Below, in pieces: positions 8,807 to 17,027 of a stretch of 64,000 nt of DNA. The notes below the pieces were generated by a model. It was not told the origin of the DNA and ran no database searches. It saw only the letters and a list, made by a program, of their open reading frames with translations. How positions within the stretch are numbered: the first letter of the stretch is position 1; each line of letters opens with the position of its first letter. The position numbers and the translations under genes were made by a program. This DNA comes from Sphingobacterium nematocida. Its GTDB lineage: Bacteria > Bacteroidota > Bacteroidia > Sphingobacteriales > Sphingobacteriaceae. The stretch is from contig NZ_FUZF01000015.1 of assembly GCF_900168125.1 (NCBI RefSeq), positions 62,001 through 126,000 on the forward strand, written 5' to 3'.

Positions 8807-9781
8807 ATGTCAGTATTAATATATATAGAGAATACAGAAGGTCAATTCAAGAAATCTGCTTTCGAAGCAGCATCTTACGGTAAGGCTGTGGCCGACTTAC
8901 TTCAAACCGAAGCAGTCGCTATATCCATCGGAGATGTGCAAGATACAGAACTGCAAAAATTAGGAAATTATGGGATCTCAAAAGTTCTCAAAGTCTCTAC
9001 TGATAGCCTCAAGTCATTTGTCAATCAGGCCTATGCAGCAATTCTAGCTTCTGCCGTGCAAAAGGAGAATGCATCTGTAGTTATTCTTTCCAATACTTTT
9101 AGCGGTAAGGGGCTTGCACCACGTGTGGCCGCAAAATTAAATGCCGGTATTGTATCTGGAGCTTCAGCCCTACCACACATCGCAGGCAATTCGTTTGATG
9201 TACAGACATCTGCTTTTTCAAACAAAGCAATTGCTACCGTATCGCTCCAGTCTACCATAAAAGTATTGACGATCAATCCCAATGCTTTTGCGGCAAAAGA
9301 AACCGGCGGTACTGCGACCATTGAAGGTTACACACCCGATTTTGCATCGTCAGACCTTAATACCCTAGTTAAAGAAATCGTTCGCGCTACCGATACCATA
9401 TCATTACCAGAAGCGGAGATCGTCGTATCGGCAGGGAGAGGTCTCAAGGGACCAGAAAACTGGCCTATGATCGAAGAGCTGGCTCAAGTACTAGGAGCAG
9501 CTACAGCCTGCTCAAAACCGGTTTCAGATGCAGGTTGGAGACCCCATTCAGAACACGTCGGTCAGACAGGAATTGTGGTAAGCCCTAATTTATATATTGC
9601 TATCGGAATATCTGGCGCTATACAGCACCTAGCTGGGGTTTCTTCATCCAAGACCATAGTCGTCATCAACAAAGACCCCGAGGCTCCTTTCTTCAAGGTG
9701 GCCGATTACGGCATCGTTGGAGATGCTTTCGTCGTCGTTCCAAAATTGATTGAAGCTTTAAAAAAGCATAAAGGAAATTAA
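8807..9781 (+). CDS. etfA: Electron transfer flavoprotein, alpha subunit
   Basis: 324 aa. The C-terminal FAD-binding domain is unmistakable: VSAGRGLKGPENWPMIEELA, SKPVSDAGWRPHSEHVGQTG, LYIAIGISGAIQHLAGVSSSKTIVVIN, ending DAFVVVPKLIEALKKH. The N-terminal half has the weaker conserved alpha/beta domain shared with EtfB. It is the second gene of the etfBA operon and ends 8 nt before a large palindromic terminator. Confidence 0.95.
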   Translation: MSVLIYIENTEGQFKKSAFEAASYGKAVADLLQTEAVAISIGDVQDTELQKLGNYGISKVLKVSTDSLKSFVNQAYAAILASAVQKENASVVILSNTFSGKGLAPRVAAKLNAGIVSGASALPHIAGNSFDVQTSAFSNKAIATVSLQSTIKVLTINPNAFAAKETGGTATIEGYTPDFASSDLNTLVKEIVRATDTISLPEAEIVVSAGRGLKGPENWPMIEELAQVLGAATACSKPVSDAGWRPHSEHVGQTGIVVSPNLYIAIGISGAIQHLAGVSSSKTIVVINKDPEAPFFKVADYGIVGDAFVVVPKLIEALKKHKGN

Positions 9782-9789
9782 AAAAACAG

Positions 9790-9827
9790 ATAAGCAACGG
9801 CACCAAGTACTTGGTGCCGTTGCTTAT
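9790..9827. terminator. 38-bp palindrome after etfA
   Basis: A perfect palindrome with GC-rich core (GCAACGGCACCAAG / CTTGGTGCCGTTGC) directly after etfA. It lacks a long T run but is the only hairpin before the next promoter, so it is probably the etfBA terminator. Confidence 0.75.
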
Positions 9828-9842
9828 TTGCCTCATTTTATC

Positions 9843-9850
9843 TAAGTTTG
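9843..9850 (+). promoter_or_regulatory. -7 box for the bifunctional-nuclease-family gene
   Basis: TAAGTTTG matches TAnnTTTG, 49 nt upstream of the ATG at 9900. Confidence 0.55.
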
Positions 9851-9899
9851 TACCATTGGAAGAGGAAGTCGCCTAATCCATATCACAGCGTGAATTAGG

Positions 9900-10538
9900 A
9901 TGAAGAAATTAAAGTTAGACATTGTAGGCTTATCGTATAGCCAGACCCAGTCTGGAGCGTATGCATTAGTCTTGGGCGAAGTTAATGGGAATAGACGTCT
10001 TCCCATCATCATTGGTGGTTTTGAAGCGCAAGCCATCGCCGTCGAAATTGAGAAAATGACGCCAAGTAGACCACTTACCCACGATCTTTTTAAATCCTTC
10101 GCTGAAGCCTTCAATATCGAATTAGAAGAAGTACTAATCTATAATTTGGTCGATGGAATTTTCTTTGCAAAGATCATTTGCAAAAGTACCAACAACCTCA
10201 AAGTAGAACTCGATGCCCGCACTTCAGATGCCGTGGCGCTAGCGGTACGTTTCGGTTGCCCGATCTTCACCTATGACTTTATTATGTCCTCTGCAGGAAT
10301 CATTATTGAGAATAATGATTTTGCCTTTTTAGAAAATATATCCTCTGCATCAGCAGCAGATACAGACAATCCGACTTCCACTCCTGAAGAGAAAAAGAAA
10401 CAACCTATTGAGCCTCCCTCTCCTTACGCTTCATTAAGCGATGAGCAACTGAACAAGACGTTACAAAAAGCTATCGAAAATGAACAGTACGAGGCCGCAG
10501 CCCGTATCCGGGATGAGATCGAAAGAAGAAAATCATAA
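9900..10538 (+). CDS. Bifunctional nuclease family (DUF151) protein with UVR motif
   Basis: 212 aa. Residues 1-135 form the BFN/DUF151 domain (VLGEVNGNRRLPIIIGGFEAQAIA, DARTSDAVALAVRFGCPIFTYDFI). After a proline/glutamate-rich linker comes a UvrB/UvrC-type helical hairpin (LNKTLQKAIENEQYEAAARIRDEIERRK, about 180-210). This architecture is the common Bacteroidetes form. Plant and thermophile members have been reported to have nuclease activity; the bacterial role is unsettled. No signal peptide. It is 9 nt upstream of the permease gene, so an operon is likely. Confidence 0.88.
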   Translation: MKKLKLDIVGLSYSQTQSGAYALVLGEVNGNRRLPIIIGGFEAQAIAVEIEKMTPSRPLTHDLFKSFAEAFNIELEEVLIYNLVDGIFFAKIICKSTNNLKVELDARTSDAVALAVRFGCPIFTYDFIMSSAGIIIENNDFAFLENISSASAADTDNPTSTPEEKKKQPIEPPSPYASLSDEQLNKTLQKAIENEQYEAAARIRDEIERRKS

Positions 10539-10547
10539 TACACATAT

Positions 10548-11924
10548 ATGTCTATCAAACTAAGACTGACCATCATGAACTTCCTGCAGTTTTTTGTGTG
10601 GGGAGCATGGTTGATCACAATAGCCAATTATTGGTTTGGCACTAAACAATGGGATGGCACGCAGTTTGGCGCTATTTTTTCGACAATGGGAATAGCCTCT
10701 CTATTCATGCCTACCCTGATGGGAATCATTGCCGACAGATGGGTCAATGCAGAACGACTTTATATCGCGCTCCATCTCTTGTACGCAACCTGTTTAATTT
10801 ACTTGGCGCAGGTCAGTAGTCCTGACAACTTTTTCACCGTGATGTTATTGGCTATGTGCTGCTACATGCCTACCCTCGCGTTATCCAATTCTATTGCCTA
10901 CAGCTCCCTGACCAAAGGCAACCACGATCTGATCAAAGCATTCCCCTTAATTCGGGTATGGGGCACAGTAGGATTTATCGCGGCCATGTGGCTCACCAAC
11001 CTTACAGGCAATAAAGCGACCGAATATCAATTTTATATCGCAGCAGGGGGGTCTATTTTCCTGGGAATATACGCCATGTTCATGATACCTAAATGTCCTC
11101 CCCAACACCTCACCAAAGAAAATGCGAAACTTTCTGAACTCTTAGGACTAGAGGCTTTCAAACTATTTGGGAACTATAAAATGGCCCTATTCTTCATTTT
11201 TTCGATGTTCCTGGGAGCAGCACTTCAGCTCACCAACGCCTACGGGGATGTGTTCCTGAGTGAATTCGCATTCTATCCAAAATATGTAGATTCATTGGTG
11301 GTCGAACGATCGACAATCATTATGTCCATCTCACAGATTTCGGAAACCCTATTCATCTTAGCGATACCTTTCTTCCTAAAGCGATTCGGAATCCGTAATG
11401 TTATGCTTTTCGCGATGGTAGCTTGGGTATTGCGGTTCGGTCTATTTGCTTATGGGGATCCCTCTTCCGGATTATGGATGATTATCCTTTCCTGCATCGT
11501 ATACGGAATGGCTTTTGACTTCTTTAATATTTCTGGTTCCTTGTTTGTCGAGTCATCGACCGATTCCAAGATTCGTTCATCAGCACAAGGACTTTTCATG
11601 ATGATGACTAATGGATTTGGGGCTATATTAGGCTCACAGGTATCAGGATGGTTGATTGACAAGTATTACACCCAACCATACAACGATATTAATGCTTTGG
11701 CAACTCGTCTAGATACAACAGCAGACAATCCAAAACTACTGGATCTGGTTGCTCAGAAAGGGGTTCAGATTACGAATGGTACATTTGACGCAGCAATATA
11801 CCTCAAAGACTGGCAACATATCTGGCTCGCCTTCGCTGCGTATACCTTGGTGATTGTTATTGCTTTCTCTATTTTGTTCAAGCATAAGCACGATCCCAAA
11901 GACTTAGAAAATACAGGTCATTAA
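10548..11924 (+). CDS. Nucleoside:H+ symporter family MFS permease
   Basis: 458 aa inner-membrane protein with about 12 hydrophobic helices. The N-terminus (LRLTIMNFLQFFVWGAWLITIANYWF) and the loops GIIADRWVNAERL and GFGAILGSQVSGWLIDKYY are typical of the NupG/XapB nucleoside permease branch of the MFS. The expected substrate is a purine or pyrimidine nucleoside moved in with protons. A long soluble loop lies before the last helix. It is the second gene after the BFN protein and ends in a clear terminator. Confidence 0.87.
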   Translation: MSIKLRLTIMNFLQFFVWGAWLITIANYWFGTKQWDGTQFGAIFSTMGIASLFMPTLMGIIADRWVNAERLYIALHLLYATCLIYLAQVSSPDNFFTVMLLAMCCYMPTLALSNSIAYSSLTKGNHDLIKAFPLIRVWGTVGFIAAMWLTNLTGNKATEYQFYIAAGGSIFLGIYAMFMIPKCPPQHLTKENAKLSELLGLEAFKLFGNYKMALFFIFSMFLGAALQLTNAYGDVFLSEFAFYPKYVDSLVVERSTIIMSISQISETLFILAIPFFLKRFGIRNVMLFAMVAWVLRFGLFAYGDPSSGLWMIILSCIVYGMAFDFFNISGSLFVESSTDSKIRSSAQGLFMMMTNGFGAILGSQVSGWLIDKYYTQPYNDINALATRLDTTADNPKLLDLVAQKGVQITNGTFDAAIYLKDWQHIWLAFAAYTLVIVIAFSILFKHKHDPKDLENTGH

Positions 11925-11957
11925 AAAAGAGCTCTTCCGAAAAGGAAGAGCTCTTTT
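11925..11957. terminator. Bidirectional terminator, permease/OMP
   Basis: The stem AAAAGAGCTCTTCC / GGAAGAGCTCTTTT with a GAAAA loop separates two convergent genes. Confidence 0.9.
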
Positions 11958-11960
11958 GCT

Positions 11961-12590
11961 TTACAATTTAAATGTCAATGAAAACTGTCCCGTCTCAAAA
12001 AAGTTATTAAATGAATTTACATTGAGGTAAAATTGATTCTTAGACTTAGCCCCTTCCTCATCAATTTTAGAAGTACTAAATCCTATAATATTACCGAAAG
12101 AGTAACCTAGTGCCACATTTTTTGTTAAGAAGAAATTGGCTCCGATACCGCCATTAGCAGCGAAATAATTTGATTTCACATCGTCATAATCCACTGCCAT
12201 TGTAGTCTTGCCCTGATGGTAGGCCATATTCAATTCCGAATAAGCTTTAAAGCGCTCGCCTATGTTCAGGAAATAATATCTTCCAAAAGCACCAACCTTA
12301 AATTCGTTGTATTTGCTCTTAAATATATTATTATTTGTACCTAGCTCCTCTCGATTAGTTTTAGAAAATCCTAAATCAACCCCAACAGCAAATTTATCGC
12401 TTAAAAAATAGCCAACCTTAGGCGAGAACCTAAAATAACTATTTTTCAAATCAGCATTTTTATCTTTACTACTGTGGATATTGATTTGTCCTTCCAGTAG
12501 TATGTCGCCTTTATTAAGCCCAAATTCTTGGGCTTGAAGCATCGATGTTAAGCCGGCAGTCACGGCAATAGTTAGTAGAGTTCTTCTCAT
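11961..12590 (-). CDS. Outer-membrane beta-barrel protein
   Basis: 209 aa with a signal peptide (AVTAGLTSMLQAQ) and alternating beta strands typical of an OmpA/OprF-like 8-stranded barrel (FRFSPKVGYFLSDKFAVGVDLGFS, KVGAFGRYYFLNIGERFKAYSELNMAYHQG, GIGANFFLTKNVALGYSFGN), ending in an aromatic/hydrophobic strand QFSLTFKL suitable for BAM recognition. It lies in the outer membrane; function unknown. Monocistronic between two terminators. Confidence 0.8.
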   Translation of the reverse strand: MRRTLLTIAVTAGLTSMLQAQEFGLNKGDILLEGQINIHSSKDKNADLKNSYFRFSPKVGYFLSDKFAVGVDLGFSKTNREELGTNNNIFKSKYNEFKVGAFGRYYFLNIGERFKAYSELNMAYHQGKTTMAVDYDDVKSNYFAANGGIGANFFLTKNVALGYSFGNIIGFSTSKIDEEGAKSKNQFYLNVNSFNNFFETGQFSLTFKL

Positions 12591-12665
12591 ATTTTTAATT
12601 TTTAAAGTTTATTGACAACAATAATATTCAAATTAATTTTCACAAAAAACTATTTAACCATTATT

Positions 12666-12699
12666 AACTAAAAAAGGCAAGATATAACTACCTTGCCTT
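12666..12699 (-). terminator. Terminator of the 166-aa membrane protein gene
   Basis: On the minus strand the stem AAAGGCAAG / CTTGCCTTT is followed by a T run. It lies 22 nt after the gene that ends at 12721. Confidence 0.8.
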
Positions 12700-12720
12700 T
12701 AATTATTTAAATAAAAACTA

Positions 12721-13221
12721 TTATCGCGCTTTAACTTCTGCTATCATAGTTAGCACCGCATCTATAGTTGATTTGGCTGCATCTTTCATCTTCTGTGTAC
12801 CAGGATAGTCCGCATCCAATGTCACTTCTTTAGTTTTCTCCTTATAGGTATACTTGAGAATATAGCGAGGTACATTTTTTCCTTCTGTAGAATCCTTACG
12901 CTCTGTCGTCATATCATTATCCACATTCCAAAATCCCAATTCCATTGCTTTACGATGAAGATACAATAGATCGTTATCCCTCATCTTTAATGTATCTGTC
13001 AGCACCTCATTATCCTTAGTCAAGTAATGATAGATCTGCGTTTTAGAATTATATGTATTCAGCATCTCTCCTGGTGTACCATAGGTGATTTCAATAGATT
13101 CAAAATCAGAAAACCGGTACGGAGCATTTTTGATCATTGACGAATAATAAATTGCACAGTAGACCACAAATGGAACAATGATACAGATTCCTAAAAAGAT
13201 TTTCCTTGTCTTATCGCTCAT
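12721..13221 (-). CDS. Hypothetical membrane-anchored protein
   Basis: The 166-aa product starts at the ATG at 13221 (MSDKTRKIFLG). The frame is open to a GTG at 13248, but a -7 box TACTTTTG lies there, so the shorter start is chosen. One N-terminal membrane helix (KIFLGICIIVPFVVYCAIYY) is followed by an extracytoplasmic domain with beta-strand character (DFESIEITYGTPG, VPRYILKYTYKEKTKEVTLDADYPG). I do not recognise the family. The overall form is like small envelope proteins of Bacteroidetes. Confidence 0.65.
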   Translation of the reverse strand: MSDKTRKIFLGICIIVPFVVYCAIYYSSMIKNAPYRFSDFESIEITYGTPGEMLNTYNSKTQIYHYLTKDNEVLTDTLKMRDNDLLYLHRKAMELGFWNVDNDMTTERKDSTEGKNVPRYILKYTYKEKTKEVTLDADYPGTQKMKDAAKSTIDAVLTMIAEVKAR

Positions 13222-13237
13222 AACTAAAAAATATCGG

Positions 13238-13245
13238 CAAAAGTA
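13238..13245 (-). promoter_or_regulatory. -7 box for the 166-aa protein
   Basis: TACTTTTG on the minus strand lies 16 nt before the ATG at 13221 and overlaps the upstream GTG alternative, which decides the start. Confidence 0.5.
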
Positions 13246-13292
13246 CACAATTTACCATGATCCTGTGTCAGAGAATAGCAATTAGAATACGA

Positions 13293-13976
13293 TTACTTTT
13301 CCCGTGCAGATCTTTCCTTAGCGAAAAACTCCAATAAGTTGTTATCAAATTCGCTTATGCGATCATGTAGTACATCTATTTTGTTGTTCAGTTCGTCATA
13401 GGTATCAATAAGTCCATTCATCGTTTCATAGTACTTGCCTTCACGCTTTCGCATATGGCCTAATACCCCTTTAAAATCATCCAGATCACGGTCGAATGAA
13501 ACCATATCCACCTTACAACTTTTATAATCATCAAAAATAGCACGAAACTGCTTAAAGGCTACATCGCTCAGCCAGGTATCTTCCTCTACGGTGAATGTAT
13601 CATATTCGTAAAAGTCTGCAGCCTGATCAATCAAATCTGGGACAAAATCGCATAAAAATCTATTCAATTCTTCCGTAAACATCTTGAGTTGCATCTTTAC
13701 TCTCGGCCGCTCGGGGTTCTGCGGTATCATGACTAGTAGATGTTCGAGCTTGCAGTTTGCTTCTTCCCACAATTCCTCCGCCTTTTCCACACAGAGTTCC
13801 AATGCAGGTATCTTTTCTCTAGCTATACGTAGCCGTTCCATCCACAGCCAGGTACGGTTGTGCATTTCATAGTAGATATCCAACGCCTTTGTTTCAAATT
13901 CGGGAGCTTCTTTGCTCTCGTCAAACTCCAGTATAATGGTCCGGAGGGCATGTTCTGTTAATATCATATTCATCAT
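13293..13976 (-). CDS. Hypothetical coiled-coil protein
   Basis: About 227 aa from the start MMNMILTEHALRT at 13976. An ATG at 14048 would add 24 residues and overlap the upstream gene, but that stretch is occupied by a strong hairpin (13993-14027), so the later start is favoured. The sequence is rich in Glu, Leu and Trp helices (ALELCVEKAEELWEEANCKLEHLLV; GLIDTYDELNNKIDVLHDRISEFDNNLLEFF), with no signal peptide or membrane segment. Family not recognised. It follows the FnIII gene and may be co-expressed with it, attenuated by the hairpin. Confidence 0.55.
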   Translation of the reverse strand: MMNMILTEHALRTIILEFDESKEAPEFETKALDIYYEMHNRTWLWMERLRIAREKIPALELCVEKAEELWEEANCKLEHLLVMIPQNPERPRVKMQLKMFTEELNRFLCDFVPDLIDQAADFYEYDTFTVEEDTWLSDVAFKQFRAIFDDYKSCKVDMVSFDRDLDDFKGVLGHMRKREGKYYETMNGLIDTYDELNNKIDVLHDRISEFDNNLLEFFAKERSAREK

Positions 13977-13992
13977 ATTGGTTGTATTAAAA

Positions 13993-14027
13993 GTAAGGAA
14001 GAATTGCGCTGACACATTCTTCCTTAC
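13993..14027 (-). terminator. Hairpin between the FnIII gene and the coiled-coil gene
   Basis: A perfect 12-bp stem GTAAGGAAGAAT / ATTCTTCCTTAC with an 11-nt loop, 11 nt downstream of the FnIII gene. There is no long T run, so it may be an intercistronic attenuator or mRNA-stability hairpin rather than a full terminator. Confidence 0.6.
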
Positions 14028-14037
14028 GGTTTGTATA

Positions 14038-14646
14038 TTAAACGACAAGAGCCGTCACGACATCACTAAAATTGGTTACGGTGTCTGTACCGAGATAGGA
14101 AACCCGAAATTCATATTCCTGTAACTTCTCTAAACCGCTAAGTTCGACGGTGGATTTGCTGTTCAGCATACTGGTCCATTCTTCGATCCCCTTCTTTCGA
14201 TATTCATACTGGTAGAACCTTGCTGGCTTCCAGGGATCCACGGTAATTTTTAAAACACCAGATCCGACCTCCATATTTCTGACTTTAAGACCTGCCGCCT
14301 TTGGTGTACGCCCAGACCGGTTTTGTGTCGACTTTGATGGCTTGTACCCAGCCGCCAGGATGATATTCGGATCGCCCAGTGCCTGCGCGTCCACATAATG
14401 AGATAACCTATAGATCACCTGCTGTAGATCTTTTCCTTTTTGCCCCTTGATTACTACCGCCCGCATATCCCGATGTGTAGCTTCGGCGTATGCCGCACGA
14501 TAAGCGACTAACGCACTTTCCAAGACAGGAAGAGCAGGCACTGGATCGACGAACATGCCTGTATTATCCGTCATACTCTTAAAAATGTGTTCTGCATAGT
14601 TCAACAACTCTGTTGCATCTTTGCTTCTGTAATTTGGTTTAATCAT
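14038..14646 (-). CDS. Fibronectin type III domain protein
   Basis: 202 aa. The N-terminal half is helical (LLNYAEHIFKSMTDNTGMFVDPVPALPVLESALVAYRAAYAEA). The C-terminal 90 residues form an FnIII fold (GVLKITVDPWKPARFYQYEYRK, WTSMLNSKSTVELSGLEKLQEYEFRVSYLGT). No signal peptide is evident. This helical-plus-FnIII architecture recurs in Bacteroidetes, without known function to my knowledge. First gene of a probable pair with the coiled-coil protein. Confidence 0.7.
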   Translation of the reverse strand: MIKPNYRSKDATELLNYAEHIFKSMTDNTGMFVDPVPALPVLESALVAYRAAYAEATHRDMRAVVIKGQKGKDLQQVIYRLSHYVDAQALGDPNIILAAGYKPSKSTQNRSGRTPKAAGLKVRNMEVGSGVLKITVDPWKPARFYQYEYRKKGIEEWTSMLNSKSTVELSGLEKLQEYEFRVSYLGTDTVTNFSDVVTALVV

Positions 14647-14882
14647 TTTTGTTAAATTTTAAATAAATAATAATTAATTAACTCCTTACAAAGATGTGGC
14701 ACAAAACAACCGAAAAGGTTTAAATTTCGGCCAAGTTTAGGGGGTGACGAAAATATCTTTTGCCGTTTTTTACCCCTTTCAACTCGGCATTTTAAGGATT
14801 CAACACAAAAAAACAGCCCTTTAAACCACCTCCAACATTGTTTTTGGTTCAAAACTGCTTTTAAAAACCGGGCACCTCGATT
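14647..14882. other. Upstream region of the FnIII gene, no gene seen
   Basis: An AT-rich leader (14650-14700) is followed by sequence without a credible ORF. The minus-strand frame at 14652-14852 looks random in composition. It ends where the 21-bp CTAG repeat begins. Confidence 0.5.
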
Positions 14883-15260
14883 CTAGCGTGTAGACTGTAA
14901 ACGCTAGCATTTTAGCATTAATCCCTAGCGTGCCGCTCCCAGACGCTAGATCATCAGGCTTGTTCCCCAGCGTGCACAGCCTAAGCTCTAGCATCCAGGA
15001 CTCCTACACAAGCTTATTAAACCTAGACGCTAGACTATCCCTTTTATACCCTAGCTTATCCAATCCAGCAGCTAGCGTATGATCTCCATACGCCAACGTC
15101 TCAAATCCCCACGCTAGCCCCTCCTTTCTATACCCTATCTTATGCGCACAAGCAGCTAGTGTATGACCTTCGTACGTTGGCGTATATGCACTAAGCGCTA
15201 GGTCACCATTCTCCAACGCTAGGCCGTCAACCCTATCTCTTTACACATCGCCTACAAATG
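14883..15260. repeat. Phased 21-bp tandem repeat with CTAG core (18 units)
   Basis: Eighteen consecutive units of exactly 21 nt begin at 14883, 14904, 14925 and so on to 15240; most begin with CTAG (12 of 18) and others with one- or two-base variants (CCAG, CAAG, CTAT). The array abuts the stop codon of the AraC gene, whose CTAG at 15261-15264 is in phase. On the minus strand part of it (15004-15216, TTG start) can be read as heptads with Leu-Ala every seven residues (GLAWGFE, TLAYGDH, TLAAGLD), so it may be a decayed heptad-repeat gene. 21 bp is also two helical turns, so phased CTAG sites on one DNA face are an alternative. Confidence 0.85.
15004..15216 (-). pseudogene. Possible remnant of a Leu-Ala heptad-repeat protein
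   Basis: A 70-codon frame with a TTG start inside the 21-bp repeat. The motif xLAxGxx repeats every 7 residues, then degenerates (KLGYKRD, SLASRFN, KLV stop). Units beyond the frame on both sides keep the DNA period but contain stops. It could be a relic of a longer surface repeat protein or a chance reading of a non-coding array; coding potential is weak. Confidence 0.35.
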
Positions 15261-16250
15261 CTAGCTACTCTTTATCCAAAGCTCCGTTTGTTGCAAAAGA
15301 CTTGCTTTACGTTCAGCCCTTGGCGAGCAATGAAAAATTTTCTTATAGTGCATCGCAAAATGCTTTGCATCCCAAAAATGCAACATCCCAGCGATACGTT
15401 CGACAGATAAGTCGGGTTGGGTCTGCAACAGCTCTCTTGCTTTGTACAATCGCACTGTCATTACAGTAGCTTTCACTCCTAACGATCGTCCTTCAAATGC
15501 CCTTGTTAGATTCCGGACCGAGCAACCGAGTATATCAGCAATCTTTTCGCTGGTCAAATCTTCCGCTAGGTAATGTTCCTGTATGTAGGCCAAGGCCCGA
15601 TGATAGATCTGCACCTGAAATTCTTCTCTAGATAACGTTTTTGGTTTTACCAACTGCTGGGTATAACCCGCAAATAGCTTCCCTATCGCAACACCGGTTT
15701 GATACAGCGCATTGAAAGGGCCCAATGCTTTTTTGCAAAGCTCTTCTATAAGCTGTCGTTCGACGGAAGAAATAGAAATCGCTTGTAATATATTATTTGG
15801 CAGATCCTGAAAAGCCTGCCTTAGCTCGGGTAGTTCGGCCAGCAGCTGCAGCTTTGAATTGCCTGAAAGTCCAAAAAAGAGCATCCACTGTCGTTCCGCA
15901 CTCAGTGTAATCGGATAGTCCACGTTCTGCTTCATAAAAGAGAGCATATTTTCAGCGTATATATTATGACCATTTGGGAAAACTGTTTTACCGAGAAGCT
16001 GGATACAGAGCCATAACATTTCATTGTTGCTGGTTGGCAGATCGATCAGATGTAGGTTTGGAGGTCGTCCCTTTATTTCGAAGAGAATGATATCGGCCAT
16101 CTGATATTGGATCAGGTGTACCCCTTCAACAGGGCTAGATGCTGTACCTTGCGGATAGGCGGACAGATGCATGGTCTTCCGCACATCTCTAGGATCGGGC
16201 CGCGCCAATAGTGATTTACTCCACAATTGGGAGAGTTCCTTCTGTGACAT
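15261..16250 (-). CDS. AraC family transcriptional regulator
   Basis: 329 aa. The N-terminal 190 residues have no recognised ligand domain (PNLHLIDLPTSNNEMLWLCIQLLGKTVF, then FFGLSGNSKLQLLAELPELRQAFQ). The C-terminal 100 residues form the double HTH of AraC/XylS proteins: LTSEKIADILGCSVRNLTRAFEGR, then LYKARELLQTQPDLSVERIAGMLHFWDAKHFAMHYKKIFHCSPRAERK. It probably acts as a cytoplasmic activator of a nearby or distant operon. Its stop codon lies inside the first CTAG of the phased repeat. Confidence 0.88.
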   Translation of the reverse strand: MSQKELSQLWSKSLLARPDPRDVRKTMHLSAYPQGTASSPVEGVHLIQYQMADIILFEIKGRPPNLHLIDLPTSNNEMLWLCIQLLGKTVFPNGHNIYAENMLSFMKQNVDYPITLSAERQWMLFFGLSGNSKLQLLAELPELRQAFQDLPNNILQAISISSVERQLIEELCKKALGPFNALYQTGVAIGKLFAGYTQQLVKPKTLSREEFQVQIYHRALAYIQEHYLAEDLTSEKIADILGCSVRNLTRAFEGRSLGVKATVMTVRLYKARELLQTQPDLSVERIAGMLHFWDAKHFAMHYKKIFHCSPRAERKASLLQQTELWIKSS

Positions 16251-16453
16251 GCTTTTCTAAGTTTACAATTGATGGTAATCCTAAGATAAGGAAAAAGGGG
16301 CTAAATAGAAAATTTACACTTCATTAAATAATCCATAAGGAAGCAAACTCAAAGTAACTTATAAGGGAAAACCTCCTAAAAGAGGTTCTCCATATTTTGT
16401 CCACGTGAGTACAGCACTACCTATTAGTAGTGAGTCTTTTAATAGGATTCTGA
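16251..16453. other. Intergenic region between AraC and OMP genes
   Basis: It carries the upstream region of the AraC gene and, at about 16374-16388, a small stem AACCTC/GAGGTT that may end the minus-strand OMP transcript. Nothing else is recognised. Confidence 0.4.
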
Positions 16454-16993
16454 TCAGAATTTAAAGGTAACCCCTGCATTAAGTATCGAAACACCGTATC
16501 CCAGCTCTGCATAAGCACCTATGCTTTCGGCAAAAAACCACCTTCCACCAATAAAACCTGAAAAACCCAATCCACTTCCATACGTATTGGCAAACGAGTC
16601 ATCCCCGCTATCCGACGAGTATTTGGCAATATTATAACCGAGCATCGCGCCTCCGTATACATCCAGCTTGGGAACGGACGTAAGGCCATTATAATGATAT
16701 GCTCCTCGAGCACCTATGATCGTATAATTCCATTTAGCCGTATAGCCCAAGTCATCGTATTTATACCCCGTATTGCCGATATAGCCTCCTAGGCTGACGA
16801 CGCCCGGGCCTCCGACAGCCCACATCCCATGGTCAACAGCTATTGCAATAGCAGGACGGGCCTTGCCGAGACCACCCAAAGCCGTCCCCAGTCCAATACC
16901 GGCATTGATTGCGGTAGTCCCTTTTTGAAATTGTTGTCCGTAGACGGTTATTGTCATAAAAACCGCAAAAAGGATAAAGAATAGTTTTTTCAT
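16454..16993 (-). CDS. Outer-membrane beta-barrel protein
   Basis: 179 aa with a signal peptide (LFFILFAVFMTITVYGQ). The rest is glycine/aromatic-rich beta strands (AINAGIGLGTALGGLGKARPAIAIAVDHGMW, GARGAYHYNGL, YGGAMLGYN, GGRWFFAESIGAYAELGYGVSILNAGVTFKF), with the usual C-terminal F. A small outer-membrane barrel of unknown function. It may be co-transcribed with the upstream lipoprotein gene, whose stop is 35 nt before this start. Confidence 0.8.
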   Translation of the reverse strand: MKKLFFILFAVFMTITVYGQQFQKGTTAINAGIGLGTALGGLGKARPAIAIAVDHGMWAVGGPGVVSLGGYIGNTGYKYDDLGYTAKWNYTIIGARGAYHYNGLTSVPKLDVYGGAMLGYNIAKYSSDSGDDSFANTYGSGLGFSGFIGGRWFFAESIGAYAELGYGVSILNAGVTFKF

Positions 16994-17027
16994 TTTTCTG
17001 TATATTAAGTAATGCTGAATAATCTTT

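Noticed and set aside
11925..11957. Possible target of the guide at 27318 (shared AGCTCTTTTG)
   Set aside because: Only ten bases match, within a terminator palindrome and not upstream of a gene start; chance is sufficient.
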